Positions 39,476 to 50,320 of a DNA stretch of 64,000 nucleotides are shown in pieces (positions within the stretch are counted from its first letter, which is position 1; every line of letters starts with the position of its first letter). The notes beneath the pieces are model-generated. The model searched no databases and was not told the origin of the DNA. It worked only from the letters and a program-made list of their open reading frames with translations. This stretch comes from Apostichopus japonicus (Eukaryota > Echinodermata > Holothuroidea > Aspidochirotida > Stichopodidae): contig NC_092576.1 of the NCBI RefSeq assembly GCF_037975245.1, positions 24,453,611-24,517,610 on the forward strand, written 5' to 3'. The translations under genes were made by a program, and so were the position numbers.

Positions 39476-39772
39476 GAAGAAGAAACCATCGAAGACCTTG
39501 TCAGACTTAAGCTGATCAGTACTTTTTTTTAAAAATTTTTAACCGACTCTACAAAGGGTTATCAAATATTCCAGAAAGAGCAGACTCAACACTCTCCTTA
39601 AACATGCATTGTGTCGTCTCATTTATTTCTAACGTATGTATAGGCTTAACTATAGTGGTAGGCCATTTAGGCATTGGTGTAATTTAAGAGGTTGGTTAAT
39701 TTAATACATTTAGGCTAGTTCAGTTATATATTCTTCTATCATGTAAAGGCTCCGATACTTTACAACATAGGC

Positions 39773-39776
<4 letters not shown>

Positions 39777-39844
<68 letters not shown>
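39777..39844. repeat. (AT)n microsatellite
   Basis: Pure AT within the Polinton derivative, about 34 units. Confidence 0.95.
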
Positions 39845-39850
<6 letters not shown>

Positions 39851-40244
39851 AAATACATAGATCTTTATATAGTCTACGTTATTTTAAACTTAGGACCGTA
39901 TAAAAATACCATATCCAAATGTACGATGTGTGTATATCATCAAGCACAATCTTTATTGTACACAAAAAGGTGTTTTTGAGGTCCATTTTACCATACGACT
40001 CAAGTAAAATGTAAATTTATTGTAGACCTAACGGTGATCTTAGTTCCATTTTACCATCGTTATTTAGATATCAAAAAAAGTATGCTCGCCCTATCGTAGT
40101 ACTGAGAAAACTCTAGGAAAGAAAAATCTCGTTAGTGTTGACTTTTCCGGGGAATAGCAAGTTACAGACAAACTAATGTTTCATGGGGAAACGAGTGAAA
40201 ACCAAAACTTTGCGGTTAGAAAAGAAAACTTACCTGGCTAATAA

Positions 40245-40468
40245 GAGCCAGTTATCCAAAATACTTTTTAAGAAAAAGTCGCCCAGGAAAGAACCTGGGA
40301 ACGAAAACCAAACTACTGAACGACTGATCCGCTTCTAACCCCAGTCCCCTTGCATCGGGACTGTGACTGTGTGATCATCGTCAGGTGTGCATCACCATTC
40401 CCGAAAAGAACAGACACTACACATGATCTTAGCCAAAAGGCCGAGAAGCGAGCCAGTTATCCAAAATA
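40245..40468 (-). mobile_element. SINE with U2 snRNA-derived head and 19-bp target duplication
   Basis: The body is 40264-40449 on the minus strand, flanked by perfect copies of GAGCCAGTTATCCAAAATA (40245-40263 and 40450-40468). The 5' head reads GCTTCTCGGCCTTTTGGCTA then AGATCATGTGTAGTGTCTGT and TCTT. This matches nearly every base of conserved U2 snRNA from about nucleotide 4 to 50, including the branch-point recognition region (GTAGTATCTG in U2, GTAGTGTCTG here). The remaining 135 bp (GGGAATGGTGATGCACACC, then ACTGGGGTTAGAAGCGGATC, ending TTTTTCTTAAAAAG) is not U2 and acts as body and tail. Head plus unrelated body plus a long target duplication indicates LINE-mediated retrotransposition of a snRNA-headed SINE (the SINEU class). 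Confidence 0.85.
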
Positions 40469-40610
40469 AGGATGATCCAAACATGGGTTACGATGGTCTC
40501 ATACGTTGTGCCTATAGCTCACACAGTGTTATACAAATACACTATATACACTGCGTATATGTGCACATTATACATGCCAAGTCTCACCCAAGTATCGATA
40601 ATGCCTCATT

Positions 40611-41105
40611 GTGTGTGTTGGAATCTTAGGCTGTTGGCAGACAATGGTCCCGATCGATCGTTTTCAAAGCGGGGTAAAGGGGGCAGAAGGTCAAATAGTC
40701 TTCGGGGAGGAAGGTGCTCCATTAGAACTTGATAAAGTATTGGGGGTATACAAACAGTGGTTAGGTAGGACAGTCTCACTTTGTGCCAAATTTTTGATCG
40801 GGAAAAGTGCGTCATGGCTGAAAAGTAACCAAGTCGATGCGTTTTTGGCTGATACATTGCACGAGCAGGCTTGATTGGTCCCATACCTGAGGATCTTTCG
40901 CCTGTGCCACGTACACGACATAAAACTTGATACACATAGACCAATCGGATTCATTTACCGGGATACTTTCTCTCTTCCCTTTGTCGGACCTTCGAAGCAA
41001 GTTCCGTGGATTCATACGATATTATTTTCACTGGAACCTTTACCGTGGATTATATCATTTTTTAAATATGAGCACAAAATGAGTGACTCGAAGAGCACAC
41101 CATGA
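40611..41105 (+). pseudogene. Interrupted frame of unknown function in the Polinton derivative
   Basis: A single plus-strand frame stays open for about 164 codons except for one TGA at 40872-40874. It contains KVLGVYKQWLGRTVSLCAKF before the stop and RPIGFIYRDTFSLPFVGPSK after it. It could be a decayed element gene. The region is less AT-rich than its surroundings, so long frames by chance are more likely; antisense frames of 87-112 codons also occur. No homology is recognised. Confidence 0.2.
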
Positions 41106-41580
41106 GCAAAAAAGAGTGGTTTAGATGAGCAATTGAGCATGTGCTCATATTAGAATTAGCAACAAAACAAAACGCATGATGTGGTTCATGTGATGAGCAC
41201 GCGAGCACAAAAGGAGTGACTCAAAGAGCAAAAGAGCACACCGTGAGCAAAAAAGAGTCGTTTAGATGAGCAATTGAGCATGTGCTCATATTAGAATTAG
41301 CAACAAAACAAAAATGCATGATGTGGTTCATGTGATGAGCGCGCGAGCATAAAAGGAGTGACTCAAAGAGCAAAAGAGCACACCGTGAGCAAAAAAGAGT
41401 CGTTTAGATGAGCAATTGAGCATGTGCTCATATTAGAATTAGCAACAAAACAAAAACGCATGATGTGGTTCATGTGATGAGCACGCGAGCATAAAAGGAG
41501 TGACTCAAAGAGCAAAAGAGCACATCGTGAGCAAAAGAGAGTCGTTTAGATGAGCAATTGAGCATGTGCTCATATTGATA
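41085..41580. repeat. 141-bp tandem array, about 3.6 copies
   Basis: The landmark TTAGATGAGCAATTGAGCAT recurs at 41121, 41262, 41404 and 41545 (spacings 141, 142 and 141). Each unit is rich in GAGCA/TGCTC words (for example GAGCATGTGCTCAT, a small inverted repeat). The array lies directly upstream of the zinc-finger gene and could act as a binding-site cluster, but that is inference. Confidence 0.95.
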
Positions 41581-41661
41581 TATTCAAAAAGTATATCATT
41601 CACATTTTTGTTTAATAGCTCTCATTGCGTCGAATGACACAAAAGAGTACACACCCTCAAG

Positions 41662-42150
41662 ATGAGATTTCGTTGTAAAATATGCAATAAAGGATTTAAC
41701 CGTCAGTTCAATCTTCGTCGACACGAATCCATCATTCACCCTAGTAATCAAAAGGCAGCGATGGTAACTAAAAGCGAGGATGACAGTGTGAATGGTAATA
41801 GAGATCGTTATGTGAATACGCGTCGTGTCGGCGTGAAATGCAAACATCGTGAAAGTGATTCGACCGATGACCGCAGTGAAGAGGACGATGACCTGGTGGA
41901 TACTGAGCGAAGTAATGAACAAAATAGTTCGGATGAGCCGATTGAAACATCAGACGGTACTGGCAGTAGTAGCAGTGAGGATAATGGTGGTGACGATCAC
42001 GATGACGGGGATGGTGAACGCACGTATGATGCTGTGGAGACTTGGATGCACTTGCTCGAACTCAATAAGGAAATGTCTAAGATATTACATCATGGACTGA
42101 AGTACAAATACGAAAGTGATGATGAGGAGGACGATGACAACGATGTGTAA
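41662..42150 (+). CDS. C2H2 zinc-finger/acidic protein carried by the Polinton derivative
   Basis: An intronless 162-codon frame. Residues 3-26 form one classical C2H2 finger: C5-x2-C8, F12, L18, H21-x4-H26. Residues about 64-122 are low complexity and rich in Asp, Glu and Ser. Residues about 124-148 (TYDAVETWMHLLELNKEMSK onward) could form an amphipathic helix, and the C terminus ends in a run of Asp/Glu. A DNA-binding finger with an acidic tail suggests a regulatory or DNA-binding role for the element. The family is not recognised and no catalytic domain is present. It is the only uninterrupted frame over 120 codons in the element, it follows the 141-bp array by about 80 bp, and no TATA box was seen. 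Codon use and the clean finger suggest that it is or was recently functional. Confidence 0.7.
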   Translation: MRFRCKICNKGFNRQFNLRRHESIIHPSNQKAAMVTKSEDDSVNGNRDRYVNTRRVGVKCKHRESDSTDDRSEEDDDLVDTERSNEQNSSDEPIETSDGTGSSSSEDNGGDDHDDGDGERTYDAVETWMHLLELNKEMSKILHHGLKYKYESDDEEDDDNDV

Positions 42151-42409
42151 GTTGTCAGAGAGACGTGGGTGACTATACGATCGATCTGAAGAAAGAAATA
42201 ACAACCGTGGACAACGTATGGCGGATATCGTTGGCAGGTTTACCGATGACGTTCACCGTAATGACCAAGATGTATATTATTTTATCAATCCATATCTTTA
42301 ACGATTGATCATTTCAATGTTCACTATTTCATGTGCTTACCAAGTTGTTGTTCTAAACATAATCATGCATGATTTTATGTGTTTATTTATTTTAAATGAA
42401 GTGTTTTCT

Positions 42410-42560
42410 TAAATTGACATACATTTTATGAAATGTGTTTAGCGATGCATCTTTTATCTTTTTTAATTTTATTATTTACAAAGTGACGTTTCATGAACTG
42501 TTCGGTGCTAACGTTTTTTAGTATCAGATCAAGTGAAACTTTTAGGTAAATCTATTTTGA
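42410..42560 (-). repeat. Inverted copy of the subterminal repeat
   Basis: Reverse complement of the block present twice at 37480-37960 (AATGTGTTTAGCGATGCATC, AAGTGACGTTTCATGAACTG). It sits just inside the right terminal inverted repeat. Confidence 0.85.
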
Positions 42561-42593
42561 CTTTAACGAGTTTAGAAAAGTGTCGTGCTGATG

Positions 42594-43392
42594 TTGGATA
42601 CCTTTCAATATTCAATACAGTGTTTTCTCATATGTAGCTAGTGTGTTTGTATATAATTGTGTACTAAATTTTTTGGAAAATCCGTCCCCCGCTACATTAC
42701 CGCGCAAAATCCTAACGGATAGGTTAAGACCCCAAAGGAGAACATTGAGTTTCATTGTCTACTGAGCGCGAATATAGCAAACGGTCGATGATCTTAGGGG
42801 CTAGTAATTGTTTGCCTCAAACAGAAATTGATCGATATCCTACCTAACGGACGAGTCGCTATTGTTATTGTCACTAAAGCCACTATTGACTTATCCTTTT
42901 GTTCAATACGTGTACTATTCACATGCGTTGATGTTTTTACAGTGTAACAAATAAGTTCCGTCGGAACGGGTTTCCTACCGTCTCCTCAACGTTATGGTAA
43001 AACGATAACCAAAGTAGTGATGTACTATCGATATCATTATTGTTTTTACACGTATGACTTAAGCACCCGTATTTTCTTGGTTGATGTGACGCCGTGTTGC
43101 TCTCGAATAAAATATTAAAAAAGTATAATACATCGCTCTTGTTCTCATTTTGACCTTGTGTAATAATGTCCAACTTGTCAACCTATAATCCTAGCATATG
43201 TCACAAATGCTAAAGTGTCCTATATCGGCCCCCCTTGTCGATTTTGTGGTATATCGGGTCCCCCTTGTCGATTTTGTGGTACATCGGGTCCCCCTTGTCT
43301 ATTTTGTGGTATATCGGGTCCCCCTGTCCATTTTGCCCTAGTTCCGGTCATCGATTTATCGATTTTGTGGTATAATGGGTCAATACACTACT
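42594..43392 (-). repeat. Right terminal inverted repeat (about 799 bp)
   Basis: Reverse complement of 36232-37030, including the 30-bp subterminal units and the CACTACT end. Contains the mirrored 78-codon frame at 42937-43173. Confidence 0.95.
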
Positions 43393-43398
43393 GAGTAA
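43393..43398. other. Right 6-bp target-site duplication, GAGTAA
   Basis: An exact copy of 36226-36231, immediately after the CT terminus. Confidence 0.9.
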
Positions 43399-45100
43399 CC
43401 CCTCCCCTTAGACCCTCTCTCATGACAGTTATCATGACTAGATTATAGACTAGAAAATTACTCTTTAGAAAATTAAAGTGTATGCGCTACAAATAGAATA
43501 CTTTGGTATACCATACTGTGAGAGAAGGGGAATGTAAAGTGTATGCGCTACAAATAGTATACTTTGGTGTACCACACCCCCCTACCCCTAACCCCACCCC
43601 ACCCCAGGTCACCCAACCTTCACCTCGACCCCCTTCAAGTATATCTTTAAATGTATACCGGCATGTTAATTATAGAACAATGAAAGACGAACTGACAAAA
43701 ATAAGAAAACAATATATGCAAATTAGAACAATCATGATTTTAATTGTGACGACCGATTTTAAAGCCAAGTGTTGATCCTGAACATGACCCACAACATTTT
43801 ACCGAGTTGGGAATATTTTCTTTTCATAATCTGTATTTTCATATCACGCTTTAACGCTGAGTTGTATCAACAGGCAATATCAACGGCAGAATGAATACCC
43901 CGTTTTCTTGTCTTTTTGTAAAAGATCAAATTTCAAAACTGAATTCTTTCAATACGAGTGCTTCGAAGCGTGACACGAGAGTACAGTGAAGAGCGATAAT
44001 TTTTTCCAACTGACCTCAATTTCGTTGATTATTCAGAGCGTTACGTTGCAGATAAATAATGAATACTATACAATAGGTTTTACATATACAATATGACTAG
44101 ATATACGGAAGAACTTATCCTAACCCCTATTTGTATAGACCATGTGTGTTAGCCTACATGAAGAAACATTAAACAGCTTCAAAGGCACAAAGCCCTATAC
44201 TTTAGTTCATTGATTTACATTCTTTACTAAAAACCTCCCCCAAGCCGTAGAAGTTAAACTACAGATTTAATTTGCTAAGAAACTATGTAGCCTAGCCTAC
44301 GTATTCTATACATAATTCTTACCTTGGTTGTGAAAGATACCCCCCTTTCAAGATCTGGTCACAATGTGTCTTTGGTAACCTACGAATTTTCTGAACAATA
44401 CTGGCAGTGGAAATGAACAAAAGCCAACTTAAATCTAATGAAAACACCGCTATTTGCTTTCACGCCCACTCTGACATAGCCAAAGAGAGTATGGCACGCG
44501 TTTCATGAAGCCAAAGAAAATAGTCGTTGGCCCATATCACACCTGTTAACACGGTTACTTTTTATAGTTCAGACTATTATTATATATAGATTCAAACAGA
44601 TTTTTTTCCATTTTTTCCTTCTTTTTTCTCCATTAGTGTTAATATTTTTAGGAAGTCGTTTCTATAAACCTCAGTAATTCATAAGTTAAACCTGTCAGGA
44701 AAGTATCAACAGATCAAAATGTCCAAACGGAAAAAAATACTTCTCAGAATTTTGTCTGGTTTTCAGTTTTAAAGGTTCTTTGAAACAGTTTGCCCTTTGA
44801 TGATGCTTAAACGGAACATCAGCAGGATACATAATAATTTGAACAAGAACGGAGTTTCCTAAAAAAAAGACTGCACCTTTAGTTTTAAATTCCAGAAAGG
44901 AGATAGACAATTAAACTAGACTGTATTGGTCTGTCTGGTGTATTGATATTTGCATCGTTAACTTGACCAAGTCGTTTTCTGTCATTATAATGTTAAAGTA
45001 ATACTTATATACTGCATAATAACATGGTAAACCGACTTTGAGAGAGGACAATTGAAGGGAAGGTATATGTCTCACATTATGCCATGATTACCATTAGTTC
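43399..45100. other. Non-genic stretch
   Basis: Contains a 57-bp-period direct repeat (AAAGTGTATGCGCTACAAAT at about 43477 and 43534) and a CCCCACCCCACCCC block near 43590. No exon is supported. Confidence 0.5.
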
Positions 45101-45109
45101 AGGCGTTCC

Positions 45110-45620
45110 CTAACTGGGGTGCATGAACCCCCAGGTGGTGCGTGAGTCCATCCCTGCAGGGGGTTTTGTGAGACGTTTCTGAAAGTCAAAACTAGAGTAA
45201 TTTTTGTTGAACTAAAATCTGATATATCATGTAATTTAGTAATGTACAAAAGTCGTACCTAGCCTATATCGACAAACTCTTTTCGCGTTCCATACGTACA
45301 TAATGCCATAGTAGTACCGTACCGGGCATGTGATAAATAACTGAATTACGAAACAGACACAGGCCGCGTGACTTTGGTGAAGTTGGTGTACGCATGACAG
45401 TACGTCGTGAAGATAAAGAGCTGATCTGATCTTGAAGTTTCCAAATAAATATTTGTTCATCTCTTGTTTTTTTTTTCATCACAATATTACACTATGAACT
45501 TGATCTCATACGAAGCACCGTTATGCGTATTATAGTATAATAATGAGTCAGATCGTGTCTCGAAACGTTGGGGTGACATCCACATGGGGGTTCGTGGGGG
45601 ATAAAGTTAGGGAAACCCTG
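45110..45620. mobile_element. hAT-type MITE, family shared with 53.2 kb
   Basis: 511 bp, with ends CAGGCGTTCCCTAACTGGGG and GTTAGGGAAACCCTG (imperfect inverted repeats). The flanks are CATTAGTT and CATTAGCT, a 7-of-8 match consistent with an aged 8-bp hAT duplication. The interior (TGTACAAAAGTCGTACCTA, ATATCGACAAAC) recurs inverted in the element at 53200-53526. No transposase frame is present. Confidence 0.8.
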
Positions 45621-45629
45621 CATTAGCTA

Positions 45630-46920
45630 GTACACAGAACACGCAAACTGACTTTTATCGTGTACAACTCATGGTTATGTGTTAACAACGATGGGCGTGC
45701 GCGCGTGTATATTAGCCTAAAAAAACTAAGCGCTAAATTAGCTTAAACCTCATTTCGAGCTAAATTCAGGGACATACACATTCTTTCAAAAGTGCTTGTT
45801 GTGGGGGGAGGTGGGGGTTCTTAATACCCCTGACTCAGGGGCGAGCGAAATTTGATGTGTGAAATTGTGGGGGACAAAGCTGGGTGTGGGTCTAAGGCCA
45901 AGTGATGACCCATCCCTTCTGGGAAATTTATGGATTTTATATAGCCCCTAGATGTAATATGGTGAAATATTTATAGGTTTTGGATAGAAAAGCCAACTCA
46001 ATGTCTGGGAATGGGGACAGGTGCCCCTTTGCCCCCCCCCCCCCGGCCTTTGCCCTGACTGATTTAGGTAATTGGGCATTAACTTTATGAAAGGGGAATC
46101 CTGGAGTGTATTAAGGAGGTGTGGCTATGGGGTAGTTGAAGTCGACTTTCATGAAGGTGGTCTATGGTCTTGCAACATTCATTTTATTGTCTTACATTCT
46201 GGCGTATATAGTCATTGTGTCTAAATGACTGTCTGTTCTTTGATAATTGTTATTTTCTTTCTACTTTTTCTTTTCAAGCACGATCACTCGTTATAGTAGC
46301 CAGCAAATCACATTTGAGGATGGGAATGTTCTTTCTTTTAACCAGCCAATCGCATGACGAATGGACGTTGCTGATGGCAACCCGGTGCTATCCACAATAG
46401 TATTGTGTGATGTATGTATGATGCTTGGTTGGTTTATATCGAACGTCGTGAAGCTCATTTCGTATCGGATTCAAAAGGACCTTTAACCCACACTCCCTCC
46501 CTTCCACCCCCCCCCCCCACAATGTCACCCATTCACGACACGCACTACTCTAATGTTCCAGAAAAATAAAACGATTTTTGCTTAGGTTGCTTGTAGCAGG
46601 CGCGCATCCCTTATACGAGACTGATTGACCAAGGAATCGCGTCTTCTCTTCAAACAGTCCACAGAACGAGAATGGTGAAATGGTAGAGTGCTACAAATTT
46701 TAATGTCTCTACTGTTGGATGGTTCAAGTGAAAAGTTTATCAATCGTATAGGTACTCAATAGAAACTCTCAATGCTCCCCGCACCCACTCTACCCCCCCC
46801 CCCTCACACACACACACACCCTCACAAACATCATCGTATGTAATAACATTTTGTCTTTCAATTAAAGTTTTCATTTGTTCTCATGTTAATTGAATCATTT
46901 TACTTTATATTAACATTAAA
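45630..46920. other. Non-genic stretch
   Basis: Contains poly-C runs near 46031, 46510 and 46794. The block near 45830-46060 has gene-free G-rich repeat character. No exon is supported. Confidence 0.5.
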
Positions 46921-46924
46921 ATAG

Positions 46925-47710
46925 TTAAGGGTAAGTGGGATTAGAATGCCCTATTTGTAAGGGAAAGGTGTTTTCCATATTTGTTAGGGATAGGTGGGAC
47001 TAGGACCTTTTTTGTTAGGGATAGGTGGGAGCCCGAGGTCCCTGTTTGTAAGGAGTAGGCGGGACTAGAAGGACCTGTTTGTTAGGGGTAGGTGGGACAA
47101 GAATGCCCTATTTGTTGGGGACTATAAGGGCCTGTTTGTTAGGGATATGTGGGACTAGAAGGCCCTATTTATTAGGGATAGGTGAGACTAGAGAATGACG
47201 TTTGCTAGGGATAGGTTGGACCCGAGGTCCCTGTTTGTAAGTAAGTGGGACTAGAAGGCCCTATTTATTAGGGATATGGGGGACTAGAAGGCCCTGTTTG
47301 CTAGGGATAGGTTGGACACGAGGTCCCTGTTTGTAAGTAGGTAGGACTAGAAGGCCCTATTTATTGGGGATACTTGGCACTAGAAGGCCCGGTTTGCTAG
47401 GGATAGGTTGGACCCGAGGTCCCTGTTTGCAAGTAGGTGGGACTAGAAGGCCCTATTTAATAGGGATAGGTGGGATTAGAAGGACCTGTTTATAAGGGAC
47501 TAGAAGGGCCGGTTTGTTGCGGGGCAGATACTAGAAGGCCTATTTATTAGGGATAGATGGGACTAGAAGGCCCTATTTATCAGGGATAGGTGGGACTATA
47601 GAACGATCTGTTTTTTAGGGACTAGAAGGTCCTGTTTGTTACGGGTCGGATACTAGAAGGCCTATGTATTAGTAATAGGTGGAACTAGAAGGATGTTTGT
47701 TACGGGTACC
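46925..47710. repeat. Degenerate minisatellite, about 34-bp period
   Basis: About 20 units built on TTAGGGATAGGTGGGACTAG followed by AAGGCCCTGTTTG, with many substitutions and deletions. The GTTAGGGATAGG word resembles telomere sequence but is not a clean TTAGGG array. Confidence 0.9.
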
Positions 47711-47719
47711 TATGTACCA

Positions 47720-50318
47720 CAAGATGAATCACCATAGATCCCACCCACCCACACACACACACCACCACAAGTCCCTTCCCAGCCCTAGCTAGGTTAAGAG
47801 TTGCTAACTATTGTTGTAAGGAATTCGTGATGCCTTGAGACTACCGCAGTATATTGTCCAAAAATAAATTCACAAATTCAAAACGGTTGCAAATCATCCC
47901 AACATTGGAGACAAAGAAGAAATTGAGAAGATGGAATGTACAAGAATAAAATATTGTTTTATTCATTTGGTGCAGAGTTCTCAAACAATACGTAAGACGT
48001 AAAACAAAGATTGATTAATATGGAATAGCGGAAGAAGTTTAAATATTATTCAGTTAGTGGAACCTGAAACTACTAACTATCGTGCATGTATAAAAGGAAA
48101 GGTTAAACGTACAAGAATTAACCAGGTAATAAAAGTTGATGTTACTCTTTTCACTATTTTTTTTCTATTTATTAATTAACGATTCAGTTTAGAATAATAG
48201 GATTCCTACATTGTATGTAGCGCTGTTAACACGAAGTACACTGCAAATCAAAATATCGACATAGTACAGTAACTGTTTCATTGTTTCTTACAACACTTAC
48301 TCGAACGCTCCCTTTAACCGTGAAGGGAAAACCCCACATAAGTTATTATTAGCCCAGCATGATTGCAGGTGGTATGTAGCTTCACTGTGTGTGTGAGTTT
48401 GGGCATTGTACAGTATAGTGTATGTAATATTGAAATGTTCTCCCATTGAGCGAGCATACTGATAACACATAATTGCATTGAATCTTCGAGCAGTGGTGAA
48501 GTCTTTAAACAAGTGTAACACAATACCCACTTTATATGTACACTATTCAACATATCTCTCCTAGTTTTAATTCTTTCAAATGTTGAACGTGACATTATGA
48601 GACAAGCAAGGTAGGTTTCAATTTGCTAGTTCATAGCTTCTATTTGCTAATATCATTTTACCTGGTGTTAAAATAGTTATGCCTTATTGATTGATAAGTT
48701 GATCTTCCAGTATGTAATAAGTATAGCAATCAGAATTGATTTCAACGTCCAAAGTTGGCTGCATGAAAAGACCCGGTCAAGACAATGGCCTGAGTACGTA
48801 CCGTTTGTTCTTGCTTATACCGTTGAAGAATTCTAAGCCGACAATGTTTTAAACGCCATGGATGTGGTCACATGGTTGCAACGGTACTCCTAGCTATACT
48901 GCAGAATGATGTTTGCTGCCATCGTAATAGCAGGAAAGATAGCCTATAGCTGTACTGCAGAATTATGCTTAGTTCAAATTATGTTTACAACAATGGCTAC
49001 CTAATACTAATAGGGTTTGCCCAATCGGAGATTTAATCTTCATATACAAAACCAGATTTATGACGACTTTACACTATAATCGTTTAAAATATCTAGGGAT
49101 AAACTTGTATTTAATATTAACCCTATACACGTTGTTAAAATATGTGTACATCTTTCTTAGTTATTACGAGGCGACTTCTACACTAGGTGAGGTACACTTA
49201 AATATAACATTTTAACTTTAATATCCAAAGTATATCTCTTTCCATTACAGTTAAAAACAGGAATAAAGTAAATTCTAAAATATATATTGAGAAAAATAAC
49301 GGATTTGTTAGGAAATTTTCACAACGTCAGCATATAATGTAGGTCTAATATTCTCACCACGATAATGTTCAATACGGCAAAGTTGGGGAAGAATCAATTT
49401 TTCAACAAGTTGTTTTACTTGAGACAGTATTAAGTTCAACTTGATATCAGTTACAAGTCAACATGGTGAAACTCCGATTGTTGTTAATCACGACTCCCTA
49501 TCATGCATGGGTAGTGCTCGCACACTGACCGACATCGAATGGTTGTTCCGCGGAGCGCATGCGTGTTATAATTCACAACACTATAGAGCTAACAATTTTC
49601 TAGTTGGTAGTTGTGTACCTCGTGGGTGAGCAAACATGATATCTGTCTTAACAATTTGTTTTCACTATTCTGAAGCGGTAAAGTGGGGGGGGGGGGGGCA
49701 TTGACTATAAATGAGACCTGATAAGCTCCTGTTATAAGTAAATATTTCCTGACGTAAACATAAATAAATTGTGACAAGTCTGTGACTCCCTAAGGACCGC
49801 CATCTATGTATTTAATGAGTGATTAGGCCCTACACGTGTGCTCGTGGCTTTGGTTTACTTGTAGATCACAGAAGGACGCGTGTCGTATATTGCTGGTGGA
49901 CCATGAGGATACTGAAAATAAAAAGACAGAAAATAACGTAAAAATGATATTAATAAAAAATAATGAATAATAATGAATAATGAAGGGTATACATACAAAT
50001 AGCAAAATAGCCAGAATGCCAGACAGCCTTATGTTGGTTGGTTCTGGTATGTTAGCTGAATTTTACAATTTCCTTCCATGTTTAGCAGTTTCAGTAAATG
50101 TACATGAAATTATATTTTTGAGTAATTCTAACGATCTTTTTACAGCGAAGGCAAGCTTTTGAGAGTGAGGATGACGTCACCAGGTGTTATAGTTTCTTTA
50201 TTAAAGTAAATTTATTAATGATGAATTAATGGCTCAGCTGTGCGTACATTTAAAAAACTTGTGAAACTGATTCGAGGCCATTATAACTATTGTACACAGA
50301 GATGTTACACAAGATCGA
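47720..50318. other. Mostly non-genic stretch
   Basis: One possible minus-strand exon end is listed separately at 48301. A poly-G run sits near 49685. Otherwise nothing is supported. Confidence 0.5.
48301..48530 (-). other. Possible exon with strong splice donor
   Basis: A minus-strand frame of about 76 codons (internal segments SMGEHFNITYTILYNAQT and CWANNNLCGVFPSRLKGAF) ends exactly at TTCGA|GTAAGTG, a canonical donor. The upstream side lacks a good polypyrimidine acceptor, an in-frame TAG lies about 25 bp upstream, and no partner exon was found. The protein is not recognised. It may be a real first exon starting at an internal ATG, or a coincidence. Confidence 0.25.
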
Positions 50319-50320
50319 CA

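Larger units (their letters stand above)
36232..43392. mobile_element. Non-autonomous Polinton/Maverick-type element, 7161 bp
   Basis: The ends are AGTAGTGTATTGACCC and GGGTCAATACACTACT, inverted repeats of about 799 bp that look essentially identical by eye. A perfect 6-bp duplication GAGTAA flanks the element. Long inverted repeats, 5'-AG/CT-3' ends and a 6-bp duplication are the published signature of Polintons, which encode a retroviral-type integrase, protein-primed DNA polymerase B and capsid proteins and are typically 15-20 kb. None of those genes is visible here, so this is a deletion derivative or a distinct non-autonomous family moved in trans. Contents: terminal 30-bp repeats, internal subterminal repeats, a TATA-led open-frame remnant near 39.2 kb, a nested U2-headed SINE, a 141-bp array and a zinc-finger gene. 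The near-identity of the ends implies a young insertion. Confidence 0.85.

Noticed and set aside
40229-40241. U1 snRNA 5' end (ACTTACCTGGC) beside the U2-headed SINE
   Set aside because: Only 11 bases match and nothing downstream resembles U1; treated as chance.
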